Assembly: GCA_001418405.1 (NCBI GenBank)
Contig: LIQL01000107.1
Coordinates: 1-39,704, forward strand
DNA: 39,704 bases
Reading direction: 5' to 3'
Source of the DNA: Streptomyces diastatochromogenes
Lineage (GTDB): Bacteria > Actinomycetota > Actinomycetes > Streptomycetales > Streptomycetaceae
Shown here: positions 1 through 8,390 of the stretch, piece after piece
How the letters are laid out: every line of letters begins with the position of its first letter
Numbering within the stretch: position 1 is the stretch's first letter
Notes under the pieces: model-generated
What the model saw: the letters and a program-made list of their open reading frames with translations, nothing else
Told to the model about the DNA's origin: nothing
Database searches by the model: none
Made by a program: the position numbers and the translations under genes

Positions 1-2
1 AC

Positions 3-395
3 TCCCCCACCATCCCGGGCCAGCCGGTGAGCTGCGGCGAACTCGCCGGAGTCCTGGGGCAGGCGCACGGCGTGGCGCTCTTCGCGGACCCCGGCGCCGC
101 CGGCACGGTGGGCTGCACGGAGGCACGGACGGTGATGGCGGAGTTCTTCCGCAAGGCGCCGCCGCAGTCGGGCGGGCCACCGCCGACGCTGGCCGTGCGC
201 GGCTGGTCCTGCCAGTACGACGGCGGGCCGACCGGCACCTGGGTGACCGAGTGCCGCCGGGGCGAACGCGCGATGCACACCGAGGACACCGGGCAGGACG
301 GCGGCCCCGGCGGTCCCCCGGACGCCTCGGAGCTGCCCGGGCTGCCCGACGAGTCCTCGCTCCCGATGGAGGAGCCGTCGACGACGGAGCTGTGA
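3..395 (+). CDS. C-terminal part of an exported or lipoprotein-like hypothetical protein (5' truncated)
   Basis: The frame is open from the first bases of the window, so the true start lies upstream and only about 130 residues are seen. A GTG at 27 is in frame, but nothing marks it as the start. The segment has paired cysteines (VSCGEL, VGCTEA, GWSCQYD, TECRRG) and a GWSC motif, a spacing I associate with small secreted or lipoprotein-type Streptomyces proteins whose cysteines form disulphides. The tail after about residue 90 is acidic, rich in Gly, Pro and Glu, and probably disordered. It converges with the Nudix gene, with 12 bp between stop codons. No function can be assigned. Confidence 0.6.
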   Translation, partial: SPTIPGQPVSCGELAGVLGQAHGVALFADPGAAGTVGCTEARTVMAEFFRKAPPQSGGPPPTLAVRGWSCQYDGGPTGTWVTECRRGERAMHTEDTGQDGGPGGPPDASELPGLPDESSLPMEEPSTTEL

Positions 396-407
396 CCCCG
401 GTCGTCG

Positions 408-905
408 TCAGCCGGCCGCCTCGGGCTCCGGCTGCGCCACGCCCTGGAACCACGTCGGTCCGGCCACCCGCGCCTTCTCGATCCGGTTGCGCGCGTAGTC
501 GTCCAGCGGCGGAAGGGCGTCCAGCGCGAACCAGCCGACCTCCAGCGACTCGTCGTCGTTGACCCTCGCCTCGCCACCCACCGCCCGACAGCGCAGCGTC
601 ACGTCCATGAACTGGCACACGTCGCCGTTGGGGTAGCGGGTCGGCGGCATGGTCTCGACGAGGACCACGCCCTCGGGGACGACGCGCACCGCGGTCTCCT
701 CGTACACCTCGCGGACCGCGGTCTCGGCGGGCTGCTCACCGGGGTCGGGGATGCCGCCGATCACCGACCAGCCGCCGGTGTCGGCCCGCTTGCCCAGCAG
801 CACCCGGCCCGCCTCGTCGAACACCACCGCACTCACCCCCGGCAGCCACAGCAGCTTCGTGCCGATGTCGGTACGGAGGTCACGGATGAAGTCGGGGGTC
901 GCCAT
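408..905 (-). CDS. Nudix hydrolase
   Basis: This 165-residue protein starts at the ATG at 905 (MATPDFIRDLR). The same frame stays open further upstream, but that extension is arginine/glycine-rich and looks non-coding. The Nudix box GX5EX7REUXEEXGU is at about residues 65-87 and includes GIPDPGE and REVYEE. Its second-to-last position is Ala (ETAV) instead of the usual Gly, while the metal-binding REXXEE glutamates are intact. The fold length and an N-terminal LLWLPGVSAVVFDE strand resemble ADP-ribose or NUDT-type pyrophosphatases that hydrolyse nucleoside diphosphates linked to another group. The substrate cannot be told from sequence. The gene lies 116 bp downstream of the PH-like gene on the same strand. 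Confidence 0.88.
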   Translation of the reverse strand: MATPDFIRDLRTDIGTKLLWLPGVSAVVFDEAGRVLLGKRADTGGWSVIGGIPDPGEQPAETAVREVYEETAVRVVPEGVVLVETMPPTRYPNGDVCQFMDVTLRCRAVGGEARVNDDESLEVGWFALDALPPLDDYARNRIEKARVAGPTWFQGVAQPEPEAAG

Positions 906-1021
906 GCACCCGACCCTACGGGACCGGCGGGAGGGCACCCCGGACGCGCGACGCCGCACACCGGACGCGCCAGGGCCCCGGGAGGCGTTCCCGGGGCCCC
1001 GCGCGGCCGCCGTCGCCGCCG

Positions 1022-1636
1022 CTACGCCGTCGAGGCCGGGCGGCGCAGCCGGAGCCGCTCGCGCACGCACCGCACAGCGCCCTCGGCGTCGTCGACCGTG
1101 ACGGTGAAGGTGCGCCCGTCGCCGAGCCGGAGCACCATCGCCTCGCCGCGTCGGACGACGACGGCCGTGCCCTGCTCGGGCCGCCAGCGGTAGCCCCAAC
1201 CGCCCCAGTGGCGCGGGGTGACGCGGGGCGCGAAGTCGGCACCGACGACGGTGTCCAGGGGGATGCGGCGGCGCGGCACTCCTATGTGGCCGCACCGCAC
1301 CTCCAGGGCGTCGGCGTCGACCCGGACCGCGACGTGGACGAAGGCGAGGGTGCCGAAGAGCACCAGCAGACCGGCCGCGACGCAGCCGACCACCGCCATC
1401 ACCAGCGGCGCCAGGCCGGAGGTCCAGGTGCTGTTGACCGCGAGGTCGATGCCCAGCGCCAGACAGGCCGCGCCCACGCCGGCCAACAGCCACTGGACGC
1501 GGTTGGAGGCCCGGCCGTGCCAGACCTCGGGAATCTCCGCATGGGAGCCACCGGCCGGGCGGCCACCGGCCGGGACGCCGTCCGTGCTGCCGTGCTCGTC
1601 GGGGGCTGCGGCCCCCTCGTGGGGGTGGTCCCTCAT
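1022..1636 (-). CDS. Two-TM membrane protein with a PH-like C-terminal domain
   Basis: The 204-residue product starts at the ATG at 1636. An acidic, Gly/Pro-rich cytosolic N-terminus of about 45 residues is followed by WHGRASNRVQ, then two hydrophobic segments at about residues 50-70 and 74-102 that should form a membrane hairpin. The rest is a beta-rich domain ending in an amphipathic helix (VRCVRERLRLR). It contains PRHWGGWGYRWRP, a signature I associate with small actinobacterial PH-like or DUF3093-type membrane proteins. Such proteins are usually membrane-anchored and their function is unknown. It lies just downstream of the racemase-like gene on the same strand (70 bp gap). Confidence 0.72.
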   Translation of the reverse strand: MRDHPHEGAAAPDEHGSTDGVPAGGRPAGGSHAEIPEVWHGRASNRVQWLLAGVGAACLALGIDLAVNSTWTSGLAPLVMAVVGCVAAGLLVLFGTLAFVHVAVRVDADALEVRCGHIGVPRRRIPLDTVVGADFAPRVTPRHWGGWGYRWRPEQGTAVVVRRGEAMVLRLGDGRTFTVTVDDAEGAVRCVRERLRLRRPASTA

Positions 1637-1706
1637 GAGACGCAGCGTACGCGCCTTCGCACCCAGGGGCAGTGCGCCGGAGCGCAGCGGTGCGCCGGCC
1701 GTCCGG

Positions 1707-2504
1707 TCAGGCGGTGTACGGCGCGGCCGGGACGGCACCGGCGAGCAGCCGGCCCTCCTCGTAGGCCAGGACCACCTCGGGCAGGGCACCCGGACGGCCG
1801 CTGAGGAGCACGCTGAGGGTCCCGGTGGGAGCGGCCGCGGGGGCCGGCTCGGCACCGATGCGGCGCAGCGCCTGGGCGGCGACCGCCTCGGCCGAGCCGT
1901 GCAGCACCAGCGGCGGATTGCCGGCCTGCTGGACGGCGGCGCGGATGCGCTCGGCGACCAGTTCGTAGTGGGTGCAGCCCAGGACGACGGCCCGGACCTC
2001 GCGCGGGGTGTGCTGCGCGGCGGCCGTCACCGCGGCCTCGATCGCGGCGTCGTCGGCCTGCTCGACCGCGTCGGCGAGGCCCGGGCAGGGCACGCCGGCG
2101 ACCTCGACGCCCTGGGCGAACCGGGCGATGAGGTCCCGCTGGTACGGGCTGCCGGTGGTGGCCGGGGTGGCCCAGATGGCGACCGGGCCGCCGCCGGCCG
2201 CGGCGGGCTTGATCGCCGGAACGGTGCCGATGACCGGGATGTCCGGTTCCAGTGCGGCGCGGAGCGCGGGCAGCGCGTGCACCGAGGCGGTGTTGCAGGC
2301 GACGATCAGCGCGTCCGGTCGGTGCGCGGCGGCGGCCCGGGCCACGGCCAGGGCGTGCGCCGTGACATCGTCGGGGGTGCGCGGGCCCCACGGCAGGCCG
2401 TCGGGGTCGGTGGAGAGCACCAGGTCCGCGTCGGGCCGCAGGCGCCGTACGGCGGCGGCCGCCGGGAGCAGGCCGGTTCCGGAGTCCATCAGCGCGATCT
2501 TCAC
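1707..2504 (-). CDS. Aspartate/glutamate racemase family protein (MurI-like)
   Basis: This 265-residue protein begins MKIALMDSGTG, which matches the N-terminal DSGxGG strand-loop of glutamate racemase. The two catalytic cysteine motifs of the family are present: ACNTAS at about residue 70 and GCTHYE at about residue 175. Both proton-transfer cysteines are therefore intact and a cofactor-independent amino-acid racemase is expected. Glutamate racemase makes D-glutamate for peptidoglycan. The motif DSGTGLLPAAAAV departs from the usual DSGVGGLTV, and the neighbours are not cell-wall genes, so this may be a paralogue with another role. It is read divergently from the HpnB-type glycosyltransferase across 136 bp. 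Confidence 0.83.
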   Translation of the reverse strand: MKIALMDSGTGLLPAAAAVRRLRPDADLVLSTDPDGLPWGPRTPDDVTAHALAVARAAAAHRPDALIVACNTASVHALPALRAALEPDIPVIGTVPAIKPAAAGGGPVAIWATPATTGSPYQRDLIARFAQGVEVAGVPCPGLADAVEQADDAAIEAAVTAAAQHTPREVRAVVLGCTHYELVAERIRAAVQQAGNPPLVLHGSAEAVAAQALRRIGAEPAPAAAPTGTLSVLLSGRPGALPEVVLAYEEGRLLAGAVPAAPYTA

Positions 2505-2640
2505 CCGGACACTTTACTCAACGGCCCGTCCCGTTTGTCATACCGGGCCCGGGGCGACCGCCGGGCCGCGGCCACCGCAGGGGCGTGTCGAGCGGCGGTC
2601 CGCGGCGGCCCCGGTGGGGCAGACTGCGGCCGTGGAGGCG

Positions 2641-3789
2641 ATGGAGTGGATCGGCGCCGGGTCGCTGCTGGCCTGGCTGTGGCTGCTGCTGGGACAGGGC
2701 TTCTTCTGGCGCACCGACGTCCGGCTGCCGGACCGCCGCGACCCGGACCGCTGGCCGTCGGTGGCGGTGGTGGTGCCGGCGCGGGACGAGGCGGCTGTGC
2801 TGCCGGCGAGCCTGCCGACGCTGCTGGCGCAGAAGTACCCGGGCCGGGCGGAGGTCTTCCTGATCGACGACGGGAGCACCGACGGGACCGGCGCGCTCGC
2901 CCGCGAGCTGGCCGCCGCCGGGGGCGGGCTGCCGCTGACCGTCGCCTCCCCCGGCGAGCCCGAGCCCGGCTGGACCGGGAAGCTGTGGGCGGTCCGGCAC
3001 GGCATCGCGCTGGCGCGGGAGCGCACCGCACCGGAGTACCTGCTGCTGACCGACGCGGACATCGCCCACGACCCGGACAGCTTGCGGGAGTTGGTCGCCG
3101 CGGCCCGCTCCGCGGGGCTGGACCTGGTGTCCCAGATGGCCCGGCTGCGGGTGGCGACCTTCTGGGAGCGGCTGGTCGTGCCGGCCTTCGTGTACTTCTT
3201 CGGGCAGCTCTACCCGTTCCGATGGGTCAACCGGCCGGGCGCCCGGACCGCGGCGGCCGCGGGCGGGTGCGTGCTGCTGCGGCGGGAGACCGCGGAGCGG
3301 GCCGGCGTCCCGGAGGCCATCCGGCACGCGGTGATCGACGACGTGTCGCTGGCGCGGGCGGTGCAACGGGCCGGCGGGACCGTCTGGCTGGGGCTGGCGG
3401 ACCGCGTGACGAGCGTGCGCCCCTATCCGCGGCTCGCGGAACTGTGGCGGATGGTCTCCCGCAGCGCCTACGCCCAGCTGCGGCACCGACCGCTGCTCCT
3501 GCTGGGCACGGTCCTGGGGCTCGCACTGGTCTACCTGGCGCCGCCGGCCGCCCTGTTGGCCGGGCTCGCGGGCGGCGCCCCGGTGGTGGCCGCGCTGGGC
3601 GGCGCGGCCTGGGCGGTGATGTGCGGGACGTACCTGCCGATGCTGCGGTACTACCGGCAGCCCCCGTGGGCGGCGCCGCTGCTCCCGTTCACCGCGCTGC
3701 TCTACCTCCTGATGACCGTCGACTCGGCCGTGCAGCACTACCGGGGGCGCGGCGCCGCGTGGAAGGGCCGCACCTACGGCGCGCCCTGA
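2641..3789 (+). CDS. Glycosyltransferase family 2, HpnB-type membrane protein
   Basis: The 382-residue protein has an N-terminal membrane helix (residues 5-22) and a GT-A domain with VVVPARDEA, IDDGSTDGT and the metal-binding TDADI motif. It then has the HpnB-specific stretches PGWTGKLWAV, FVYFFGQLYPFRWVN and AAAGGCVLLRRE, the acceptor-side IDDVSLA, and a QxxxW-like RPYPRLAELW. Two or three helices close the protein. HpnB relatives occur in hopanoid loci, but no hopanoid genes are seen here, so the acceptor is unknown. GGAGG at 2634-2638 is only 2 bp before the ATG, so the in-frame GTG at 2632 is an alternative start. The gene converges with the TerD gene with 4 bp between them. Confidence 0.85.
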   Translation: MEWIGAGSLLAWLWLLLGQGFFWRTDVRLPDRRDPDRWPSVAVVVPARDEAAVLPASLPTLLAQKYPGRAEVFLIDDGSTDGTGALARELAAAGGGLPLTVASPGEPEPGWTGKLWAVRHGIALARERTAPEYLLLTDADIAHDPDSLRELVAAARSAGLDLVSQMARLRVATFWERLVVPAFVYFFGQLYPFRWVNRPGARTAAAAGGCVLLRRETAERAGVPEAIRHAVIDDVSLARAVQRAGGTVWLGLADRVTSVRPYPRLAELWRMVSRSAYAQLRHRPLLLLGTVLGLALVYLAPPAALLAGLAGGAPVVAALGGAAWAVMCGTYLPMLRYYRQPPWAAPLLPFTALLYLLMTVDSAVQHYRGRGAAWKGRTYGAP

Positions 3790-3793
3790 GCGG

Positions 3794-5176
3794 TCACTTG
3801 CGGGCCGGGGACCAGTTCAGGCCCCAGCCGTAGGCGTGGTCGACGGTCCGCTGGGGGCTGACGCCCGGCTCGGGGACCAGGTAGCGGGCCTCGCGCTGGA
3901 CGACCAGTTCGCCGCCGGTGTTGGTGATCAGGGCCAGTGCGCAGACAGTGGCCGGCACGGTGCAGGCGTCGAGGGTGAACTCGACCGGGGCGCCGTGCTG
4001 CGGCTGGAGGGTGACGGTGGCGTCCAGGCCCTCGAAGCTGCGGGCGCCGGCGTAGATCGTCACGAAGATCAGGACGCGTCGGAAGCGGGCCTGGTGGTCG
4101 AGGTTGATGGTGAGGTTCTCGCCGGTCGCGACGGCGCCGGTGCGGTCGTCGCGGTCGAGCTGGATGTACGGCGGGGCGTGCAGGTCGCCGAATGCCTGGG
4201 CGAGCGGGTGCACCACCCCGGCCGCCCCGTCGGTGAGTTCGTACAGCGCGCACAGGTCGAGGTCGAGGTCGCCGGAGGGCGGCAGCAGCGCGCCGCGGGC
4301 GCCCAGTGCCTCCATCGCCTTGCGGCCGAGCTTCTTGCCGAGGCGCTTGCCGGCGCCGCCCGCGCTCCAGTTGAGGTTGACCCGCATCACCCCGGACGTG
4401 CCGCCCTGCTTCGTCAAGGAAACGGCCGGGGCGTCCTTCGTCAGGGTGACCTTCGTCAGTCGGACGGGACCGGGCGCGGGCGCCGGCCCACCGTGGCCGG
4501 CCGGGGGCGGAATTGACGCCACCGGTTGACCGGTCGGCAACAGCGGGGCGACGGACGGCGCAGGGGGTACCGCCGGCGGGGCGGCCGGCGGTGGCGGAGC
4601 AGGTGCCGGGGCAGGTGCCGGGGCGGGCGCCGGCGTCGACGCGGCCGGGGGCGCGTCCGCCACGCTGATGCCGAAGTCCGTGGCCAGCCCCGCGAGCCCG
4701 CTGGCGTACCCCTGCCCCACCGCGCGGAACTTCCAGCCGCCCTGCCGGCGGTAGAACTCGCCGAGCACGAAGGCGGTCTCGGTGGTGGCGTCCCGGCTCT
4801 CGAACCGGGCCAGTTCGGCACCGTCGGAGGCGGCCAGCACCCGCACGTGGAGCCCGGGCACGCCGCCGAAGGTGCCGCCGTCGGCGGAGGCGGCCAGCAC
4901 CACGGAGTCGACGGCCGGCTCGACGGCGGCCAGGTCGACGTGCAGGACGTCGGTCATCGCCGCGCCGGCCGGCCGCTTGCCCTCGTGGCGCACCGCTCCG
5001 GAGGCGTGCTCCGGCTGGTTGTAGAAGACGAAGTCGGCGTCGCCGCGGACCCGTCCGCACACCAGCAGGAGCGCCGAGGCGTCCACGTCGGGCGTCCCGG
5101 GCGCCGGCCGCCAGCCGACTTCCACCCGGACCGCCGGCGCCGGAACCGGAACGTTGCCGCCCTTGAGCATCGACAT
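3794..5176 (-). CDS. TerD-family protein with two Ter domains joined by a Pro/Ala linker
   Basis: The start is the ATG at 5176 ([11 protein letters not shown]), preceded by AGGAAGG at good spacing. Residues 1 to about 165 form a TerD-type domain ([38 protein letters not shown]). A linker rich in Pro and Ala spans about residues 170-235. Residues 240-460 form a second Ter domain of the TerA kind, with the acidic calcium-site motifs [12 protein letters not shown] and [10 protein letters not shown] and the ending YGWGLNWSP. Ter proteins are calcium-binding stress proteins tied to tellurite and phage resistance in other bacteria; the role here is inferred from family only. No other ter gene is adjacent, so it appears to be a stand-alone fusion. 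Confidence 0.88.
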   Translation of the reverse strand: MSMLKGGNVPVPAPAVRVEVGWRPAPGTPDVDASALLLVCGRVRGDADFVFYNQPEHASGAVRHEGKRPAGAAMTDVLHVDLAAVEPAVDSVVLAASADGGTFGGVPGLHVRVLAASDGAELARFESRDATTETAFVLGEFYRRQGGWKFRAVGQGYASGLAGLATDFGISVADAPPAASTPAPAPAPAPAPAPPPPAAPPAVPPAPSVAPLLPTGQPVASIPPPAGHGGPAPAPGPVRLTKVTLTKDAPAVSLTKQGGTSGVMRVNLNWSAGGAGKRLGKKLGRKAMEALGARGALLPPSGDLDLDLCALYELTDGAAGVVHPLAQAFGDLHAPPYIQLDRDDRTGAVATGENLTINLDHQARFRRVLIFVTIYAGARSFEGLDATVTLQPQHGAPVEFTLDACTVPATVCALALITNTGGELVVQREARYLVPEPGVSPQRTVDHAYGWGLNWSPARK

Positions 5177-5440
5177 CGCCGCACCTTCCTGTCGTCCCCG
5201 TCGTCGTGGAGCGTCCGTGCCCCCGTCAGCGGTGGCTGCCTCCAACCTACTTGGCCCGGAACGCCCCGAACGCCCCCTGTTCATCTTCGGGAAGCAGGGT
5301 CTTTACACGATCCCTACGGGCGATCGCGACCGATTTTCACAAGTTCGCTCACTTTGGTGACCCGGGGCCGCTCCGAACCCGTAAAACAACCCTCTTGTCA
5401 GGCTCCCCAATCGACACATCGTGGGCTTAACTTATGAGGC

Positions 5441-5890
5441 ATGACCTCCCCCCGCTCCACTTACAGCGGCGGCTACTACGCATCGCCCTCCTTCCCGGAC
5501 ACCCCCATCTACGACAGCCTCGTCGCGGAGCGGGGCACCCCGCAGATCGCCCCGATCCGCGTGAACCCCTCCCCGTGGGAGACCGGTTCGTCCTCGCTCC
5601 CGGCACTGCCCTCGGCGCTGCCGGCGCTGCCCGCGGCGCCCTCCGCTCCGGCGGCCGGCCACGGGTATCCGGGCGCCGCGGCGCAACCGGTCGCACCGTT
5701 GCAACACGCCCCGGCGCCCTACATCCCGCAGCAGGCCGGGAACCGCGGCTACCCGCCCCCGCAGCAGCACCAGCGCCCGGCTCCGGGCACCGGGTACGAG
5801 GCGATGCGTCCGGCCGCCCCGGTCGCACCGCGGCCCGCCTCGCCGTTCGACGACCCGGGGTACGGCCGCCAGTACCCGCGCGGGTACTGA
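5441..5890 (+). CDS. Conserved proline/alanine-rich actinomycete protein of unknown function
   Basis: The 149-residue product has an ordered-looking N-terminus (tyrosine-rich SGGYYASPSFPDTPIYDSL, then VAERGTPQIAPIRV) followed by a long Pro/Ala/Gln-rich tail ending GRQYPRGY. There is no signal peptide or membrane segment. I recall near-identical N-termini in many Streptomyces proteins, possibly the DUF6643 family, but that label is uncertain. The ATG at 5441 follows GAGG at only 2 bp and TAACTT at 5428-5433, so the transcript may be nearly leaderless. It is divergent from the TerD gene across 264 bp, and both promoters must lie there. Confidence 0.72.
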   Translation: MTSPRSTYSGGYYASPSFPDTPIYDSLVAERGTPQIAPIRVNPSPWETGSSSLPALPSALPALPAAPSAPAAGHGYPGAAAQPVAPLQHAPAPYIPQQAGNRGYPPPQQHQRPAPGTGYEAMRPAAPVAPRPASPFDDPGYGRQYPRGY

Positions 5891-5936
5891 GCCGACCGAT
5901 CGAGCGGAGGTGCGAAGCGGCTGGCAGGATGGGGGC

Positions 5937-6761
5937 ATGCCCACGCCACAGGTCCAGTCGCTGCACGTCTACCCGGTCAAGGCCCTCACGGGGTCAGGTC
6001 CCGGCGAAGCGGTGGTGGAACCGTGGGGGCTCGCCGGGGACCGGCGGTGGCTGGTGGTCGATGCCGAGGGCCGGCAGATCACCCAACGCCAGCAGCCGCG
6101 CATGACGTTGGCCCGGGCCGAGCAACTGTCCGGCGGCGCCCTGCGGCTCACCGCACCGGGCATGCCGGCGCTGGTGGTCGAGGTTCCCGAGCCGGTGGGC
6201 ACGGTTGCGGTCGAGGTCTTCAGTGACGTGGTCGAGGCGGTGCCCGCGGGCCCGGAGGCGGCCGCGTGGTGGCACGGCTTCCTGGGCGTCGCGTGCCGGC
6301 TGGTGCACATGGACGCCCCGGAGAAGCGCCGCCCGGTGGACCCGGAGTACGGCGAGCCCGGCGACACGGTCAGCTTCGCCGACGGCTTCCCCCTGCTGCT
6401 GACCACCACCCCCTCGCTCACCGCCCTCAACTCCCTCATCGCCGGCGGCGACCGGGCCGCCGAGGGGCCCCTGCCCATGAACCGTTTCCGGCCCAATGTG
6501 GTGATCGAGGGCACCGCGCCCTGGGCGGAGGACCACTGGCGGCGGGTGCGGATCGGCGCGGTCGAGTTCCAGGTGGCCAAGCCCAGCGGTCGCTGCGTGG
6601 TGACCACCACCGACCAGCTGACCGCCGAGCGCGGCAAGGAGCCGCTGCGGACCCTCGCCCGCCACCGACGCTTCGGTGGCAGTCTGGTGTTCGGCCAGAA
6701 TCTGATCCCCCGCGGAGCCGGCACGCTCCGCGTCGGCGACCCGTTCGAGATACTCGACTGA
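5937..6761 (+). CDS. MOSC domain protein (YcbX-like)
   Basis: The 274-residue protein starts at the ATG at 5937; an in-frame GTG at 5910 is less likely. An N-terminal MOSC beta-barrel domain (residues 3 to about 110) carries VQSLHVYPVKAL and GLAGDRRWLVV. The C-terminal MOSC domain has FADGFPLLLTT, NRFRPNVVIEG and PSGRCVVTTTD. The conserved cysteine of the latter (residue 220) is the presumed molybdenum-cofactor or sulphur-ligand residue. MOSC proteins such as YcbX and mARC reduce N-hydroxylated compounds or transfer sulphur with molybdenum cofactor. No partner reductase or 2Fe-2S domain is fused here, so electrons must come from a separate protein. Confidence 0.9.
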   Translation: MPTPQVQSLHVYPVKALTGSGPGEAVVEPWGLAGDRRWLVVDAEGRQITQRQQPRMTLARAEQLSGGALRLTAPGMPALVVEVPEPVGTVAVEVFSDVVEAVPAGPEAAAWWHGFLGVACRLVHMDAPEKRRPVDPEYGEPGDTVSFADGFPLLLTTTPSLTALNSLIAGGDRAAEGPLPMNRFRPNVVIEGTAPWAEDHWRRVRIGAVEFQVAKPSGRCVVTTTDQLTAERGKEPLRTLARHRRFGGSLVFGQNLIPRGAGTLRVGDPFEILD

Positions 6762-6872
6762 CGGTCCGCGCGCGACCGCCGCCGGCTCCGTTGCGGGCCG
6801 GTCGGCGGCTGCCTACAGTGAGCGCTCAGCGCCGCCGACGGGACGGGCCGCGGGGGGAGACAGAGAGCTGTT

Positions 6873-7769
6873 GTGCCGATGCCTGCCAGGGACGCGTTGA
6901 GCGATCGCCTCATCCCCGTCCAACGCCTGCGCCCCGGGGACCACGCCTTCGTCGGCTACGGCGACGACGAGGTGCGCTGGGAGGCCGTCACGGCCTTCGT
7001 CCGGCTCGGGCTGGCCCGCGGCGAGCAGGTGCTGGTCCTGCCGTGTCCGACGGTGCCGGAAGAAGAGGTGCTGGCCCGGATCGACTTCCCCAGCCGCAGC
7101 ACCGTCCGGGCGCGCGAGTGCGGCCAGCTGCGAGTCACCAGCATGCGGGAACTGATCGCACCCGACGCCGAGTTCACCGCCGACCGTCAGATGGCACGGC
7201 TGCACACGGCGGTCGACCGGGCGCGGGCCGAGGGGTACAGCGGCCTGCGGGCCTTCATCGACATGGGCTGGGTGGCCGCGCTCGGCGCCGACGTGGCCGC
7301 GGTGGCCCGCCGGGAGACCGGCGCCCACGCACTGTTCGCCGGGCGGCCGTACACCGAGGTCTGCGCGTACGACCGCCGCCGGTTCGACCCGGCGGTGGTG
7401 ACCGCGATGGAGCGGGCCCACCCGCGCGCCGTACTGGAGCGGCTGGGCAGTCTGCGGGCGGTGTCCGGGCCGGACGGGGCGGTGTCCTTCGTCGGCGAGG
7501 CGGACGCCGCCAACCGGGCCGGGTTCGTCCGGTCGCTGGAGATCGCGCTGGCCCGCACGGCGGCGGTCCGCCGGCTCACCGTGGACCTGACGCGGCTGCA
7601 CTTCCTGTCGGTGGGCTGCGCGGTAGGTCTGCTCACCCTGGTCCGGGGCGCCACGGGCCACGATCTGGTCGAGGTGTGCTGCGACCGCGGGCAGCACCGG
7701 ACGTTGCGCCGGCTCGGCGCCGAAGCGGTGCCGCGGCTGGCGGCGAGGGAGGTGGTAGGGCCGTGCTGA
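6873..7769 (+). CDS. MEDS-domain sensor protein with STAS-like C-terminal domain
   Basis: The 298-residue product starts at GTG 6873 after a GGGGGGAGA run; the ATG at 6879 is an alternative. Residues 12-190 look like a MEDS/DcmR sensory domain, with GDHAFVGYGDDEVRW, FVRLGLARGEQVLVLPC, and later LRAFIDMGW and CAYDRRRFDP. Residues 200-290 resemble a STAS/anti-sigma-antagonist fold (GEADAANR, LTVDLTRLHFLSVGCAVGLL). The serine in HFLSVG is at the position phosphorylated in anti-anti-sigma factors. The coding region overlaps the next gene by 7 bp, and that gene encodes an RsbW-like ATPase, so the two probably form a partner-switching pair that transmits a signal to a sigma factor encoded elsewhere. 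Confidence 0.82.
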   Translation: MPMPARDALSDRLIPVQRLRPGDHAFVGYGDDEVRWEAVTAFVRLGLARGEQVLVLPCPTVPEEEVLARIDFPSRSTVRARECGQLRVTSMRELIAPDAEFTADRQMARLHTAVDRARAEGYSGLRAFIDMGWVAALGADVAAVARRETGAHALFAGRPYTEVCAYDRRRFDPAVVTAMERAHPRAVLERLGSLRAVSGPDGAVSFVGEADAANRAGFVRSLEIALARTAAVRRLTVDLTRLHFLSVGCAVGLLTLVRGATGHDLVEVCCDRGQHRTLRRLGAEAVPRLAAREVVGPC

Positions 7770-8221
7770 ACCCGGAACCGGCCGGACACGGTCAGGCGGA
7801 GGTACCGGCCGAGGAGCCCGGACGCCGGCTGCTGCAGCGGCGCTTCACCGCACGGCTGCTGCCGCAGCTGCGGCTGCTGGTCGAGGAGTGCGCCGCCCGC
7901 GAGGGGCTGAACGAACCGCGGCGCGGGGAGTTCGTCCTGGCGGTGGACGAGATCGCGGGGAACGCCGTGGAGCACGCCGGCGGTTCCGGACGCCTGGTGT
8001 TGCAGCGGGTGGGCGACGAGTTGGAGTGCCGGATCAGCGACGCCGGCCCCGGCTTCAGCGAAGCGGTGATCCCGGAGCTGCTGCCGGGCCTGGACGGTGC
8101 CCCGAAGGGGCGGGGGCTCTGGCTGGCGCGGCTGGTGGCGGACCGGTTCGCGGTCGCCCCCGGCACCGGCACGGCGGACCGGCGGGGCGCGGTGGTGACG
8201 GTGGCGGTCCGGCTGTCCTGA
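7763..8221 (+). CDS. RsbW-like HATPase (anti-sigma-type serine kinase)
   Basis: The 152-residue product starts at GTG 7763 inside the end of the MEDS gene, with GGGAGG upstream. It is almost entirely a GHKL ATPase domain: N box AVDEIAGNAVEHAG, G1 box DAGPGF and G2 box GRGLWLARLV. These intact nucleotide-binding motifs match the anti-sigma serine kinases of the RsbW/SpoIIAB group, which bind and inhibit sigma factors and phosphorylate STAS partners. The 7-bp overlap suggests translational coupling and equal amounts of the two proteins. No sigma factor gene is nearby, so the target is unknown. Confidence 0.88.
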   Translation: MLNPEPAGHGQAEVPAEEPGRRLLQRRFTARLLPQLRLLVEECAAREGLNEPRRGEFVLAVDEIAGNAVEHAGGSGRLVLQRVGDELECRISDAGPGFSEAVIPELLPGLDGAPKGRGLWLARLVADRFAVAPGTGTADRRGAVVTVAVRLS

Positions 8222-8390
8222 CGGCGCCGCCGGGCGTTCGGGGCGCGGCGCCACGCGCGGCGCCGACTCCGGCAACCGGCCGCGGCGGCACGGTCGTTGG
8301 CGGACGGGCGGGGCGGCCGGGGCGGCGTTCGCGACGGGGACGCACCGGCATCCCGCGCCGTGGTGTGCACGGACGACGAGAGGGGGCACG

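Noticed and set aside
1218..3833. An 871-codon open frame on the plus strand
   Set aside because: It lies over the PH-like and racemase genes in antisense and over the glycosyltransferase in another frame. The translation is low-complexity and shows no family motif.
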